DNA of 45,000 bases from Symbiodinium natans (Eukaryota > Sar > Dinophyceae > Suessiales > Symbiodiniaceae): the NCBI GenBank assembly GCA_905221605.1, contig CAJNDS010001057.1, positions 284,528 to 329,527 of the forward strand. Reading direction: 5' to 3'. The notes beneath the pieces were generated by a model. The model worked only from the letters and a program-made list of their open reading frames with translations, did no database searches and was not told where the DNA came from. This document shows positions 1 through 9,487 of the stretch, one piece after another (position 1 is the first letter of the stretch; every line of letters begins with the position of its first letter). The position numbers and the translations under genes are program-made.

Positions 1-60
1 CCCTCTCCCTCTCCCTCTCCCTCTCCTCCCTCTCCCTCTCCCTCTCCCTCTCCCTCCCCC
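1..60. repeat. CT-rich hexamer microsatellite at the window edge
   Basis: The window opens with near-perfect CCCTCT/CTCCCT repeats that pass directly into CCCTAAACCCTAA-like DNA at about 68-86. This is not the telomere unit itself. It may be a subtelomeric simple repeat or a point where an assembly stopped. Confidence 0.9.
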
Positions 61-299
61 TCCCACCTCAACCCTAAACCCTAATCCCTGTCCTGTAAAA
101 GGGATTGGTCGGCGCTGGCGTTGCTGGCAGCAAGTGCTCGCATCGGACCAATCTCACCTGGTTTAGGCTCAGGGTTCAGGGATTAGGGGTTAGGGACTGG
201 CTAGGGGTTAGGGTGCAGGGACTCAGGTTGGACATCCGACCGAAAGCTGCAATGAACATATTCATCACGCAGACTCAGGCATGCTTCCAGAGTTTGTGC

Positions 300-590
300 C
301 TACGGCACAAGGCAGCCCCCAGTGTCTTGCAAAGATCCCCTGACATTCAACTGCGCGGGAGGCTCCATGACCTCTTCAATTCGTCGTTCGGGGGGGGGGG
401 GGTTGTTCTTTTGATCTGCTCAGGTGCGTGCGATGTATCCCGAAACTTAGCCCACAAGGTCGCAAGTTGATTCTAGTTGATGAGAGTTGCAAGGTGCAGA
501 GAGTTTCTTCACGTTGAAGTAGTTCAATGCGCCCACCACATCCATCTCGTCCACCGGTGTAATCCTCACATCCACAAGTTAAGCACAAAT
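300..590 (-). CDS. Exon-like minus-strand segments, frame unresolved
   Basis: Two overlapping minus-strand frames look protein-like just below the two-exon gene at 617-1013. One reads ITPVDEMDVVGALNYFNV, the other DYTGGRDGCGGRIELLQR. A possible acceptor (GATGTGAG) lies next to both. A further stretch at about 300-372 reads EVMEPPAQLNVRGSLQDT and could end at a donor-like GTAGGC; it is followed by a good acceptor-like TTCATTGCAG. These may be later exons of the same gene. Product unknown. Confidence 0.28.
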
Positions 591-616
591 TCGGACGACG
601 AACTTCATTTCGGCAC

Positions 617-1013
617 CCAGCTCAGAGTAGAAAGTCGAACTACTTCGAAGTGCCATGTTGGATCTTCGTGGCATGCTACTACTGTCTCATGGTCAAGTTG
701 GCCGAGGATCTCTGTGTACTGCGCGGTGATGTTAAAGGCCCCGGAATAAGCTGGTGTAGAGAATGCTTGTATGCCTCACGAGGCTTCGGTACTTGATTTG
801 CATATTGGCACGCAAGAAGCGAGGCGATTCCACCCCATCGCCGTGTTGAAATTGCGAGAAAAAGCTCATAAGAGGAAGGAAATAGATGTAAAGACGCATG
901 AAAGACTGCCGCTTTCAAGGGCAACGGATGATCTACATTCATCCTCGTGACGGAAAGGCTGCCCAGGTTGGAACTTGCCAGTCGGATCTGTATCCACGTC
1001 GTAGTAGTCCAAC
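617..1013 (-). CDS. Two exons of an unknown gene, joined in frame across a GT-AG intron
   Basis: Exon 937-1013 starts after an acceptor-like TTTGGGCTGCAG and reads LDYYDVDTDPTGKFQPGQPF, then RHEDE, stopping at a GTAG donor. Exon 617-750 starts after ACACCAG and reads YSGAFNITAQYTEILGQL, then DHETVVACHEDPTWHFEV, ending at a GTGCCG donor. The first exon leaves one base over and the second begins with two, so the 186-base gap (751-936) splices cleanly in frame. That agreement is the best support for coding here. Acidic, aromatic-rich composition; I do not recognise a family. Upstream and downstream ends are not defined. Confidence 0.5.
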
Positions 1014-1215
1014 CTGCAGCCCAAACAGTAACAATAAAGCTGCGAGCCTGCAACCTGGAGGTTTGCCTTGAACAATTATGTATTTATCTATGCTAACGAA
1101 CCCCGGCTACCCTTTGATGCTATTCCGTCTCGCACAAGTTTTGGTAGAAGGCTAGTACTAGCGACCTCGTCCCCCTTTTGGTCACCCGGGTGGACGGAAA
1201 CACTGAGAATAAGCC

Positions 1216-1556
1216 AGTGCACGCACTCGTGACTTACAAAGTAGGTTACGACAGTGTAGCTAGATCTCGCGTCGATAGCAAAACATCGCAGGTGTTTTCC
1301 CCGCCCTCGAAATGCCATGTTTCTGTCGATGTTGCTGGTCAGACCTAGCATCGCAATTTCAGACTGAAAGAACATGTCTAGCACTGTACACTCACCCAGA
1401 CATGTTCTCTCATAGTCTCTCCTTATACCAGCGTCGTATAGACAGAAACATGGCATTTCGAGGGGTGGGAAAACCCTTGCGATGTTTTCTATCGACGCGA
1501 GATCTAGCAAGTATACACTGCGCAACCTACTTTGTGACTCACGAGTGCGTTGCTTG
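1216..1556. repeat. Long imperfect inverted repeat (hairpin or foldback element)
   Basis: The stretch 1216-1326 is the approximate reverse complement of 1438-1556. Shared blocks include GACAGAAACATGGCATTTCG, CGATGTTTT, TATCGACGCGAGATCTAGC and AACCTACTTTGTNANTCACG. An inner pair, AGAACATGTCT at about 1369-1379 and AGACATGTTCT at about 1397-1408, continues the fold, so the palindrome is centred near 1388. The arms stay alignable with small gaps. No transposase is present and no clear target duplication was found. It could be a foldback/MITE-like element or a small hairpin-RNA locus. Confidence 0.85.
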
Positions 1557-1865
1557 GGTGTTCTTCGGCTTTTGAGTAAGGGTTGTGTTCGGCATCATAG
1601 CCCTGAGTTCGTGTTGGGTTTAGGGTTTAGGACTGAGGGTTTTGGGTTGAAATAGGGTTTAGAGGATCTAAAGACATCCGGCAACCAAACAAGGCCCGAT
1701 TTCCGGCTGAGCATTCAAGATTTAAAAATGTTGCTTGCATGGCGATGGTGTTGCCTTGTCCAGAGAATTCGGCAGTTCAATCGTTTACATGCATGTGCTA
1801 GGTCGCGCAACTACGCGCTTGTCTGTTTCCGGGCTGTCTTGCCGATTTGAGGGTTGCGTGTGTTC

Positions 1866-1955
1866 TTTCAGCCAGGGGAACGTCACGTTCCCGAGGAAGC
1901 CATACTCGCTGATCATGATCTTGCTGAACTCGTCCGCCATCGTGTCGGTACCTAC
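1866..1955 (-). CDS. Exon-like segment, unknown product
   Basis: After an acceptor-like CCCGGTGTCAG, the minus strand reads GTDTMADEFSKIMISEYG and then FLGNVTFPWLKE. The peptide has normal protein composition and stands between telomere-like blocks (about 1620-1665 below, none close above). The frame is open further upstream and includes a hydrophobic stretch (YASVLLLGIASAFG), so a signal-anchored N-terminus is possible. Donor not obvious. No family recognised. Confidence 0.38.
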
Positions 1956-2069
1956 CTGACACCGGGGACCAAAGGCTGACGCAATCCCAAGCAGCAAGAC
2001 AGATGCGTAATCACAACAAGAAGGAAGACATATAACCACAACATCGTCGAAGAGACCACGATAAGAAAC

Positions 2070-2440
2070 TTCGCTTTTTGGGTTTTTTTTTGGGGGGGGG
2101 GCTTATTTGAGGCTGGGGGGGCGGGGAAGGTGGGAACGCGAGACAAAAAAGGACTGGTCCAAGTTCGTACTTTTCAGTTGCTCCTCAAAGGCTTTTCTGG
2201 CGCTTCGCGGAACAAACGACGTGATATTTTGCTGTGAATGTGGCAAAAGAGACCCAAATGTACGTCGTTTGGTTTTTTGGGGGCTTATTTGAGGCTGGGG
2301 GGGGGGGGGGGACAAAAGGGGGGAACGCGGGAAACAAAGAGAGAAGCCCAACTTCGTACTTGTAAATTGCTCCTGAAAGGTTTTTTTTGGGGCTGCTGTG
2401 TTTTTTGGAAAGGAGCAGATAGAAAAGGTAGACAAGAAGA
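2070..2440. repeat. Two-copy direct repeat, period about 182 bases
   Basis: GGGGGCTTATTTGAGGCTGG at about 2098-2117 recurs at about 2280-2298. Both copies are followed by a G-run, GGGAACGCG, an A-rich purine stretch, AAGTTCGTACTT or AACTTCGTACTT, and TTGCTCCTNAAAGG. The copies differ by scattered substitutions and G-run length. This looks like an old tandem duplication. The reading frames over it are shadows. Confidence 0.8.
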
Positions 2441-2686
2441 AGAAGAAGAACAAGAAGTGTAAGTGTTGTGATGAACGTTGACGTGATTTACGAAGACGTT
2501 GTCGCTGTTACAATGTTGTTCGTCATTGTTGTGGAACTCTTGTTGTGGTTTCAAACTGGTCTCCCCAAGCGGCACCCTCCAATCCCTCCAGATCTGGGGC
2601 CCCCGGCGTCCATACGCCACTGCCGGAGCATCAGCCCCGCCTCCTCTGAAGGTCAACCCTCAACCCCTAAACCCTGAACCACTGCA

Positions 2687-3112
2687 TTAATTACGCGTAA
2701 CATGCTCCTGTGTCAAGCCGACCAGCCGAAGGTTGGAGGCTTGGGTGACCAGCTTTCCCAAAGACATGGTGACCGGGGTCGCCTCCAACATGCAGTGGTA
2801 CCCTGTCTCACCCGTCTGATCGATGCTGGCCCGGGCTTCTCCCTTGGTGATATCCAGTTTCCTCTGCATGGGGTACAACGGGAACTCCTTTGCGGCGACG
2901 CGGAGGTTGGGAAAGACAAGCACCTCTTCTGTCCATGTCTTGTAAGCTCCACCAGCGTCTATGAAAACGCCAGGCCTGAGCCTCTTAAAGGTTTTCTGTC
3001 CCGTAAACTCCCACTGGCTCCAGATGTTGTTCCCCATGTCGTCCGGTGGCCCAGTGATGAGCTCGGTCACCTGCATCTTCGCTAAGTAGTTCGAGGGCAG
3101 GTCCTGGCCCAT
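2687..3112 (-). CDS. Unknown protein, 141-residue open frame with ATG and stop
   Basis: The frame runs from ATG at 3112 to TAA at 2687, and it reads convincingly throughout: YLAKMQVTELITGPPDDM, then GNNIWSQWEFTGQKTFKR, then VFIDAGGAYKTWTEEVLV, then a charged C-terminal half with many T, K and E residues. There is no signal peptide or membrane helix. Telomere-like DNA lies about 20 bases upstream of the ATG and again downstream (2655-2675). It may therefore be a complete small gene or one internal exon of the long minus-strand gene. I cannot place it in a family. Confidence 0.45.
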   Translation of the reverse strand: MGQDLPSNYLAKMQVTELITGPPDDMGNNIWSQWEFTGQKTFKRLRPGVFIDAGGAYKTWTEEVLVFPNLRVAAKEFPLYPMQRKLDITKGEARASIDQTGETGYHCMLEATPVTMSLGKLVTQASNLRLVGLTQEHVTRN

Positions 3113-3184
3113 TTTACACCCTGAGCCCTATAAACCCCCGAGCGTGAACCCTAAACCCTAAACCCCCGAACCCAAACAACTCCC

Positions 3185-3350
3185 GGGACTCTGGAGACAA
3201 TTCTTCCGGTCCTTGGGACTGGGCAGCGGGACACTGGTGCACTCCCACTCCATATCTTCCAGCATGGTAAAGAAGCCCTCGAGAAAGCTTGCGGAAAGGC
3301 GTCGTCCGAAGAGGCCCAGCTCACCAGAAATGCTCGGCATTTGCGCCTTA
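3185..3350 (-). CDS. Exon-like segment, unknown product
   Basis: The minus strand reads MPSISGELGLFGRRLSAS followed by FLEGFFTMLEDMEWE, an amphipathic acidic helix. It is bracketed by telomere-like DNA at 3365-3400 and 3135-3180, like the other exon-like pieces. Splice edges are not clear. Function unknown. Confidence 0.33.
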
Positions 3351-3551
3351 AGGCGTATAGCGCTTATAGGGGTTATAGGGCTTAGGGGTTTAGGGTCCTG
3401 CCAAAACGTTGGAATACCTTCGGACAACAGAAACCATGCGTGACACTGTTTTTGTTGTTATTTTTGGGGGGTGATTTACCCCGTTTTCAAGCTGGTTCGC
3501 AAGAATTGGTAGATTGTTGGGGTCGGCGGGGCGGTGCCTCGCCTCACATGC

Positions 3552-3576
3552 CTAATTCAGGGGCCTGAATAATTAG
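3552..3576. repeat. Short near-perfect palindrome
   Basis: CTAATTCAGG and CCTGAATAATTAG face each other with a 2-base centre, with one extra A in the right arm. It sits in a stretch (3440-3760) where I see no convincing exon. Confidence 0.6.
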
Positions 3577-3790
3577 ACCAGGGATGTACTATACTTACAT
3601 GAGGAACCCCGACCATGATAGATGAGTTAGGCCCCCTGTATTACACCTAACAAATCCTGACGCCATCAGGGTGACCTCCGCTAGGCTTGCAAAATGTGCA
3701 CACGGATGTATCGTCGGGGTTCTGCTCCTTCAACCCGACAGTTCCTAACGGATCTGCAGATGGGATGGGTTAGGGTTTAGGGTTTAGGGC

Positions 3791-3898
3791 TTGCACCTCC
3801 TCTAATGCTGCTGCCAGCTGGTCATCGGCAGACAGCGAGGTGTCATCAATCGTCAGAGTTCCTGCCTTAGTTTGGGCTTGGCGCTGTGTGCCGCGTTC
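3791..3898 (-). CDS. Exon-like segment, acidic, unknown product
   Basis: After an acceptor-like TGGTACTTTAG, the minus strand reads RGTQRQAQTKAGTLTIDD and then TSLSADDQLAAALEEV. It then runs into CCCTAAACCCTAA-like DNA at about 3790. The peptide is strongly protein-like, with an acidic amphipathic end. The abrupt change to telomere-like DNA suggests the intron begins there. No family recognised. Confidence 0.42.
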
Positions 3899-4429
3899 TA
3901 AAGTACCAGCAGTGCACGAACGGAAGAATCATGGGACACCCATTCTAACATCATCATCCGAATGTCTAGAACCCACAGTTTGAGCTGGACAGGAAAAAGG
4001 AAACACAAAACACCTGGGTTCAGGGTTTAGGGTGCAGGGCCGCAGGGTTCAGCGTGTACCATTGTAGCATTGGTCAGCTGGCCGCAATAGTACGCAGAGA
4101 TGGTCACCCCAAGGCCACCCAAGCACTACTTGCAGCGAAATAAACCAGAGCCAGCCAATCCAAAGCCAGCCCCGATTTTGCTTACTGCTCATGGTGCAGA
4201 AAAACCAAACTGGCTTCGCTACCAGAGCAGGCCTTACCGTCGACGCACGCGCTGGCGCTCGATGAAATTATAAAAATCCTAGGTTGGCCACCCAACTTGT
4301 TATTTGGGAACATACTGCAACGTCCATCAGTGGGGAGGGGACTATACTCCCTTGTTTGGGGCTGTTTCGGGGCTTATTGAGTCCGTATTCCCTCCCGCCC
4401 AGCCTAAACCCCGAAACCCTTGCCCCTCC

Positions 4430-5600
4430 GTGGTCCAGTGAGTGGTGCGCTGGACCTGGAAGTCGGGCAGCTCTTGCGGAGGTACATGAGCTTGCCCAAA
4501 AGGGCAGACCAACTGCGCTGAGCAAGGCCTTGCTGCGTGCGATGCGGCGGCGGCAGCTGCCACTGGTCGCTGGCAAAGACCAAGCAGGGCCCCCGGCCAG
4601 CCGCCAGTCACATCTGGCGCAGGCGCTCGAAGTGCTCCTCGACCAACTGGAAGGCTTCGTTAACCACAATAAGATCACACCTCATCATAAGCGTCAGGAC
4701 TGCTGTGAGCGGTCTGTGAGCGGTCGAGCACGGCCGTCTTGCCGGCGCCTGGAGCGCCCAGAGCTGCAACCACGCTGCCACGCTCCTCGGCGATACCAAC
4801 GAGCCTGTCAGACTCGGCATCATCTTCGGCCGCACGGACTCGAAGCTCTTGATCAACACGTTTTGATGTTGCGCTCTAGCCGAGCCTTTACTGCAGGTTG
4901 TCGTCTACATCGGCAGTGGGAAAAGGCACGGGGTTTGCTTCGTGGACGTTCTCGGGCCAGTCGGCCATCCATTCGCGGCGGGCTCGAACGAAGTTCCACG
5001 TAGGCCCGAGTCGCAGGCGGGCGCCTCCACACCTCCGGAGCCCAGCGTAGCGCAGGCGAGGTAGCAGCGCTATCGGGGACGCAATCAACAATCTCCGGCA
5101 TCGAAAGGGAGCATGGAGGGCAAGACTAGGGCAAGCCATTGGCCGAAGAACTTCATGGAGACCACTTCGGCTGCCACGACCTTCTCTCCGAAAACCTCGC
5201 AGAGGAGAGCATGCTCTGAAGACTTTCGAATCTGATACGCTCCAAAATGGCCTTTCGCAGAAACTCATGTAGAGTCATAGCATATCCCTGCGCTAGGCTG
5301 CGATTTCGTAGCGGCGCACTGCTCGACGGGCATGCGGAGCAATGATCGGCCTGGTGTGGCGCCTCCAAAAAATGACGGGAAAGGTCTGGCTGGCCAGCAG
5401 CAGCCACATCTCGGGCTTACCAGGTGGAATGCAACCAGCTGGGGTCAGCTCCTTTCCAGGCCAGTCGCGGTCGGTCGCCGCGTGCTTGAACATGAGATCC
5501 GCCCCCCTCTGCATACGTCTGGTGGCACTTTGGGGACGCATAGGACCTCGGGGCGTATTCTCGGACACCCAGGTTCTTGTCCAGAGACGATGACGCTGCA
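4430..5600 (-). pseudogene. Decayed Pif1/RecD-like SF1 helicase
   Basis: Three helicase motifs appear in order on the minus strand, in different frames. Walker A: VVAALGAPGAGKTAVLDR at about 4720-4775. A Walker-B-like stretch: CDLIVVNEAFQLVEEHFE at about 4625-4685, with Asn where Asp is usual before the Glu. A motif III-like LVFASDQWQLPPP at about 4541-4590. A TGA follows the Walker A segment (EV, stop) and another follows RLRQM, so at least one frameshift and one stop break the gene. Possible N-terminal remains lie upstream, including TLHEFLRKAILERIRFES (5200-5280) and PEMWLLLASQTFPVIFW (5350-5420). ATP-driven 5'-to-3' helicases of this superfamily act in DNA maintenance and are also carried by mobile elements. 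The long plus-strand frame at 4284-5003 is its antisense shadow. Confidence 0.68.
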
Positions 5601-5727
5601 AGTGGACGGCGTCACATAAATAGCTGGAAGAAGTCCTGGAACTGCCCCGGCGGCCCCCGAAGAAAGGACGTTTTCCAGTGGACGAGGCATCGCCAATCTT
5701 CCAACCCCCTCCATTCGCTCGGTAAGA

Positions 5728-6045
5728 AGATCAAACCCGCAGAGGGTTGACGCGGACACGAACAAGTGTGCAAAAAACGATGGTTTTAGCACCGCGACCC
5801 GGCGATTACCCGCAGAGGGTTGTCCGCGGCCAGAAAGAAACGTAAAAAAAAAATGACGGTTTTAGCACCGCGACCATGCCGAAACCCGCAGAGGGTTGTC
5901 CGCGTACAGCAAGAAAAGTCAAAAAACGACGGTTTTGGCACCGCGACCACGCCGAAACCCGCAGAGGGTTGTCCGCGCACAGCAAGAAACGTCAAAAAAC
6001 GACGGTTCTAGCTCCGCGACCACGCCGAAACCCGCAGAGGGTTGC
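5728..6045. repeat. 73-base minisatellite, about 4.3 copies
   Basis: The marker ACCCGCAGAGGGTTG starts at 5735, 5808, 5884, 5957 and 6030, giving spacings of 73, 76, 73 and 73. Each unit also carries ACGGTTTTAGCACCGCGACC and an A-run. AACCC-GCAGA-GGGTT inside each unit can form a 5-base-pair hairpin. The 76-base unit differs by a longer A-run. The basic ORFs across it simply read the repeat and are not called as genes. Confidence 0.93.
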
Positions 6046-6132
6046 AATCCCGATTGACGACGTCAACCCAGCCCGCCGCCTTAAAAAGAGTAATTTAATT
6101 TAAGAAATGTAGGACTGGGTACGAAGGTCTAC

Positions 6133-6203
6133 TAAATTCTACTAAGATCTCGTAAATTCTACTAGATTGTTTAAATTGTACTAAAATCTCGTGAATTCTA
6201 CTC
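6133..6203. repeat. 20-base AT-rich tandem repeat, about 3.5 copies
   Basis: Units resemble TAAATTCTACTAAGATCTCG; later copies are TAAATTCTACTAGATTGTT, TAAATTGTACTAAAATCTCG and TGAATTCTACT. The array passes directly into the 14-base satellite. Confidence 0.75.
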
Positions 6204-6808
6204 TATGCACTTCACTCTATGCACTTAACTCTGTGCACTTCACTTTATGCACTTCACTGACAGGCTCCATGAAGCTCGGGAAACCCCGCCCTGCTCTTTC
6301 TCTACAAAAAGCAAGAAAGCCCCCCTTGAGGGGGGTTTGGGGGGTGAACCCTAAACCCTAAATGAGAATAGTTTGGGTGGTTGGGGTGGGACTACATGCT
6401 AACGCAAGCGAGCGGCCCGGGTGCTTTTAGCACTTAACTCTGTGCACTTCACTCTATGCGCTTAACTCTGTGCACTTCACTCTATGCACTTCACTCTATG
6501 CACTTGACTCTATGCACTTCACTCTATGCACTTAACTCTGTGCACTTCACTTTATGCACTTCACTCTATGCACTTAACTCTGTGCACTTCACTCTATGCG
6601 CTTAACTCTGTGCACTTCACTCTATGCACTTCACTCTATGCACTTGACTCTATGCACTTCACTCTATGCACTTGACTCTATGCACTTCACTCTATGCACT
6701 TGACTCTCTACACTTCACTCAATGCACTTCATTCTATGCACTTAACTCTACGCACTTAACTCTATGTACTTAACTCTATGCACTTGACTCCATGCGCTTC
6801 AGTCTATG
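6198..6808. repeat. 14-base satellite with 140-base higher-order repeat, interrupted once
   Basis: The unit is ATGCACTTCACTCT, with variants TTAACT, TTGACT, GTGCACTT and GCGCTT. It runs from about 6198 to 6259 and from about 6429 to 6808. The two parts are separated by about 170 bases that contain a CCCTAAACCCTAA block and a C6-TTGA-G6 hairpin (6320-6335). Within the second part, the variant string beginning GCGCTTAACTCTGTG recurs after 140 bases (6459 and 6599), which is ten units and indicates higher-order duplication. No coding function. Confidence 0.93.
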
Positions 6809-7582
6809 TTGTTGGGTCAGAGGGCTCCGCACGGAAGAACCCTTCGCGATGCTTTCGGGAAAAAACTAATCACTATATTACCCTTAATAAGGAAGAACAT
6901 GTTTATTTTTTCGGGGTTCTTAAGCAATTAGCAGACTAGTGCCCCCTTTCACAGCCTGCTGGTTCACACCAGCACTCCAGCACTTAGGGTCTAGGGTTTA
7001 GGGTTTGACCCTGGCCTGCGTGGTGAGTTTGACAATCGACCCGCACTTGCTGGAGCGTGTCTGCACTCGCTTCACACCTGCGTCGTGACAGGATCAGACA
7101 GTTTAGGGTTCGCGTTAGGGTGTAGGGTTCAGGGTAGCCTAAATCTCAGATTCTTGGGGCAAGTCTTCCGGAACCAGGCTTCTCGTCTAAGAGCCCGGAG
7201 GCCGGAGACCCGAGCTCAGTGTGAGCCCTCGGCCAAACCGTTCGGGGTCTGCCGCTCGACTGCAGTGACCCCTCACTAAGTTCAGGGTGTAGGGTTTAGG
7301 TTTTAGAGGAAGAGACAAAATGAGACCAAGAGGAGGACGGAGGAAACGCGAAGAGGGGGCTAGGAGGAGATGGAGTGGAAGGGGGCCGAGGGAAAGAGGA
7401 TCTTCTCTGAAATTTGTCTTTTGGGCTGGGCATCTAGTAAACAGGTCCAATTAAGGGGCTGCCAGGATGTCACGACCTGATTCCTCAGAACAGATGTTGG
7501 GTTTGGCAGCTACACCCTAAACTCGAAAGCCCTGAACCCCTACCGCGCACAGGGCAGGACGGTTTAGGGTTTGCGGTTTGGG

Positions 7583-7732
7583 ATCACATGGCAAATCGCG
7601 CCAACCCCAGAAAACTATGCAGATCAATGCTTCGGATCTCAACGGAAGCACCTTCGATCTTGAGCTTTATGAACTTCCCATTGTCGCCCTTGAGCGTCAC
7701 CTTGACTGATCCATGGTTTACTCCAACGCTGA
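7583..7732 (-). CDS. Exon-like segment, beta-rich peptide, unknown product
   Basis: After an acceptor-like CGTGCCTGGCAG, the minus strand reads SVGVNHGSVKVTLKGDNG, then KFIKLKIEGASVEIRSID, and stays open to a TGA at 7583. Alternating hydrophobic residues suggest beta strands. Telomere-like DNA follows at 7560-7580. It could be an internal exon or the C-terminal exon of a gene. No family recognised. Confidence 0.48.
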
Positions 7733-8007
7733 CTGCCAGGCACGTGTACGGTATGAGTCAGAGAGCAGAGGGCAACGCAGCAGTCATTGCAGAAAGATGC
7801 GGACCCAAAGAAACCCCCGAAACACCTAGAAACGCTGTGACAATAAGAAACTAGCTAGCATGAGCTCTGTCAGACTGCACCTCGAATCTTCATCCAGACC
7901 GGTCTACCTTTGGAGGAAGCTGAAGCTTGAGAAAACCTAAAGCTCTTGTGCGGAACCCTAAGCCCTCGACCCTCAACCTTCAGCCCTCAACACAAAACCA
8001 TAAGAAC

Positions 8008-8083
8008 CGGCCTCTTCGAGATTCTTAAACACATCATCCGGGAGCGTCGAAGCCAACGCTTTCCCGGGCTTCGAGGCCGCCAT
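8008..8083 (-). CDS. Exon-like segment, unknown product
   Basis: After GTCTTCGGAGCAG, the minus strand reads MAASKPGKALASTLPDDV and then FKNLEEA, ending at a donor-like GTTCTT. The ATG next to the acceptor could be an initiator if the AG is coincidental. Readable composition; function unknown. Confidence 0.42.
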
Positions 8084-8170
8084 CTGCTCCGAAGACAAAT
8101 GCGAGCCATGTGGGGGTCCAGGTTTTAAGGTTTGGGGGCCCATATTTTTGACCCACCCCCAATGTAGGCT

Positions 8171-8336
8171 TCAGGCAAACTTGTCGCTGTACAGGGGCTT
8201 CATATGCATTCTCAGGATTTCACACATTGGCTTGCGCAGCTGATGTGGCGGAACCATGACAAACATTGGCTTGGGCAAGGGTGAAGGTTAATTCTGCGAA
8301 CGTTATAAGTATGGCAGGCGTTCCTACCATTCTCGT
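8171..8336 (-). CDS. Two adjacent exon-like segments ending in a stop codon
   Basis: After the good acceptor TCGTCTTTTGCAG, the segment from 8336 reads TRMVGTPAILITFAELTF and then TLAQANV. A second frame, after CCACATCAG at 8239, reads LRKPMCEILRMHMKPLYS and DKFA and then stops at TGA (8171-8173). The second looks like a basic C-terminus. A gap of about 25 bases between them would be too short for a normal intron, so one of the two frames may be coincidental. Confidence 0.35.
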
Positions 8337-8370
8337 CTGCAAAAGACGAAGGGTGTTCATTGCGGCGGCC

Positions 8371-8395
8371 GGGGGGGGGGGGGGGGGGGGGGGGG
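8371..8395. repeat. 25-base uninterrupted G run
   Basis: A pure poly-G tract. It is one of several long G or C homopolymers in the window; others are at 22223-22248, 35253-35278 and 29004-29022. Confidence 0.98.
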
Positions 8396-8699
8396 AGGCA
8401 AGCTACGCAATCAGGGGCGCAGGCGAAAACGGGGAGAGAGGGGAGACGAGGCCATCATGGAATCCATGTTTCTGGAGGGAAATCGGAGCTAGCCTCCTCT
8501 GTGCTAAAGCTTAGATCCGTATCAGTGACACCGAATCCATGTAGAACTCCTTCGCTTCGGTCCCATCTGCCAGAGCCCACCTGCAGCACCGGTGGTCGGC
8601 AGGTGGTGTTTGCCTAGGCTGAGATCATGTGTCATCTTGTCCCATGTTTTCAGCTCGGCATAGGGTGCATGCAAAACCATTTGGGGAAGCGAGACACAC

Positions 8700-8747
8700 C
8701 AATGAGCTTCACGTGGGACTCTGGAGCAATCAGGAGAATCGGGCCAC
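8700..8747 (-). CDS. Short exon-like segment with clean splice-like edges
   Basis: Between acceptor GCCTCCTACAG and donor GTGTGTC, the minus strand reads GPILLIAPESHVKLI, 48 bases long. The edges are canonical GT-AG. Product unknown. Confidence 0.38.
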
Positions 8748-8890
8748 CTGTAGGAGGCGCCACAAAGCCACCCCATAAGCCATAAGCCACAAGCCCTGAA
8801 TGGGCTGAAGGGAACCCCCTTAACCCTAGACCCTAGACCCTAAACCCGGGGCTACAGTCCAGCTTTTCAGGCAAGCTGCCGGGCAGGTAC

Positions 8891-8945
8891 CGTTGCGAGT
8901 TGTGACGGTTCCATCGCTCTGGACCTCAAATGAAGCACTGTCCAC
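8891..8945 (-). CDS. Short exon-like segment with clean splice-like edges
   Basis: Between acceptor TGCCCTGTGCAG and donor GTACCTG, the minus strand reads VDSASFEVQSDGTVTTRN, 55 bases. The peptide has the alternating, Gly/Thr-rich look of a beta-repeat surface or structural protein, but I cannot assign a family. A CCCTAAACCC block lies in the following gap (8820-8850). Confidence 0.45.
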
Positions 8946-9047
8946 CTGCACAGGGCAAGATCCTTGTATCTCCCTGCCCTTCTTAGGAGTTAGGGTCTAG
9001 GTTTAGGGTTTTAGGGTTGCCGACACCCTCGGCCTTTACGACCTCAC

Positions 9048-9180
9048 CATTGCCATTCTTCATGGTGCCGGAAGAATCCCCGCGCATCTCCTGACCGCTG
9101 AGCTGAGGTGGAGTGCACTGAAGCACGTCTGCATTCCCTTGCGTCTCCCTCTCCGTGAGCATGTGGGTAGTTGTCGAAAT
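9048..9180 (-). CDS. Exon-like segment ending at a GTGAGG donor
   Basis: The minus strand reads THMLTERETQGNADVLQC, then PPQLSGQEMRGDSSGTMK and NGNG. It stops at AATG/GTGAGG, a strong canonical donor. Telomere-like DNA begins about 25 bases into the presumed intron (9000-9030). The acceptor side is not clear. Confidence 0.42.
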
Positions 9181-9487
9181 TATGGGAACCCTAATCCCTA
9201 AACCATATGGCACCATATGGCCTGGGGACCAAGCATTGACCCCAGAACAGTGACCCAAATGAACCACCCAATGGTGTCAATACCTGAATCCTCAAATGCA
9301 GGCAAACTTTTTGAGTACAGGCCAGAACCTGTCCCCGAATGCGCGACTGGCTTAGGCAAGGTTTCTTTGACTTGAAGCCCCATAGAAACCCTGCCTTCAA
9401 GAAACCCGAAACCCTAAACCCTAACCCCTGTTATAGCGCAAACTACGGCTCTGCGACGCTAGATGCTCACGGCTCCACGACAAACGT

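Noticed and set aside
1-120. A true chromosome end at the window start
   Set aside because: The edge is a CCCTCT microsatellite with only two degenerate CCCTAA units, not a long uniform telomere array.
4284-5003. 239-codon plus-strand open frame
   Set aside because: It is antisense to the helicase motifs on the minus strand, begins in telomere-like DNA and has no recognisable domain.
5820-6103. Basic repetitive proteins over the 73-base repeat
   Set aside because: The frames simply translate the tandem repeat and have no independent support.
6198-6808. CRISPR-like array
   Set aside because: The 14-base units are contiguous with no unique spacers, and the context is eukaryotic.
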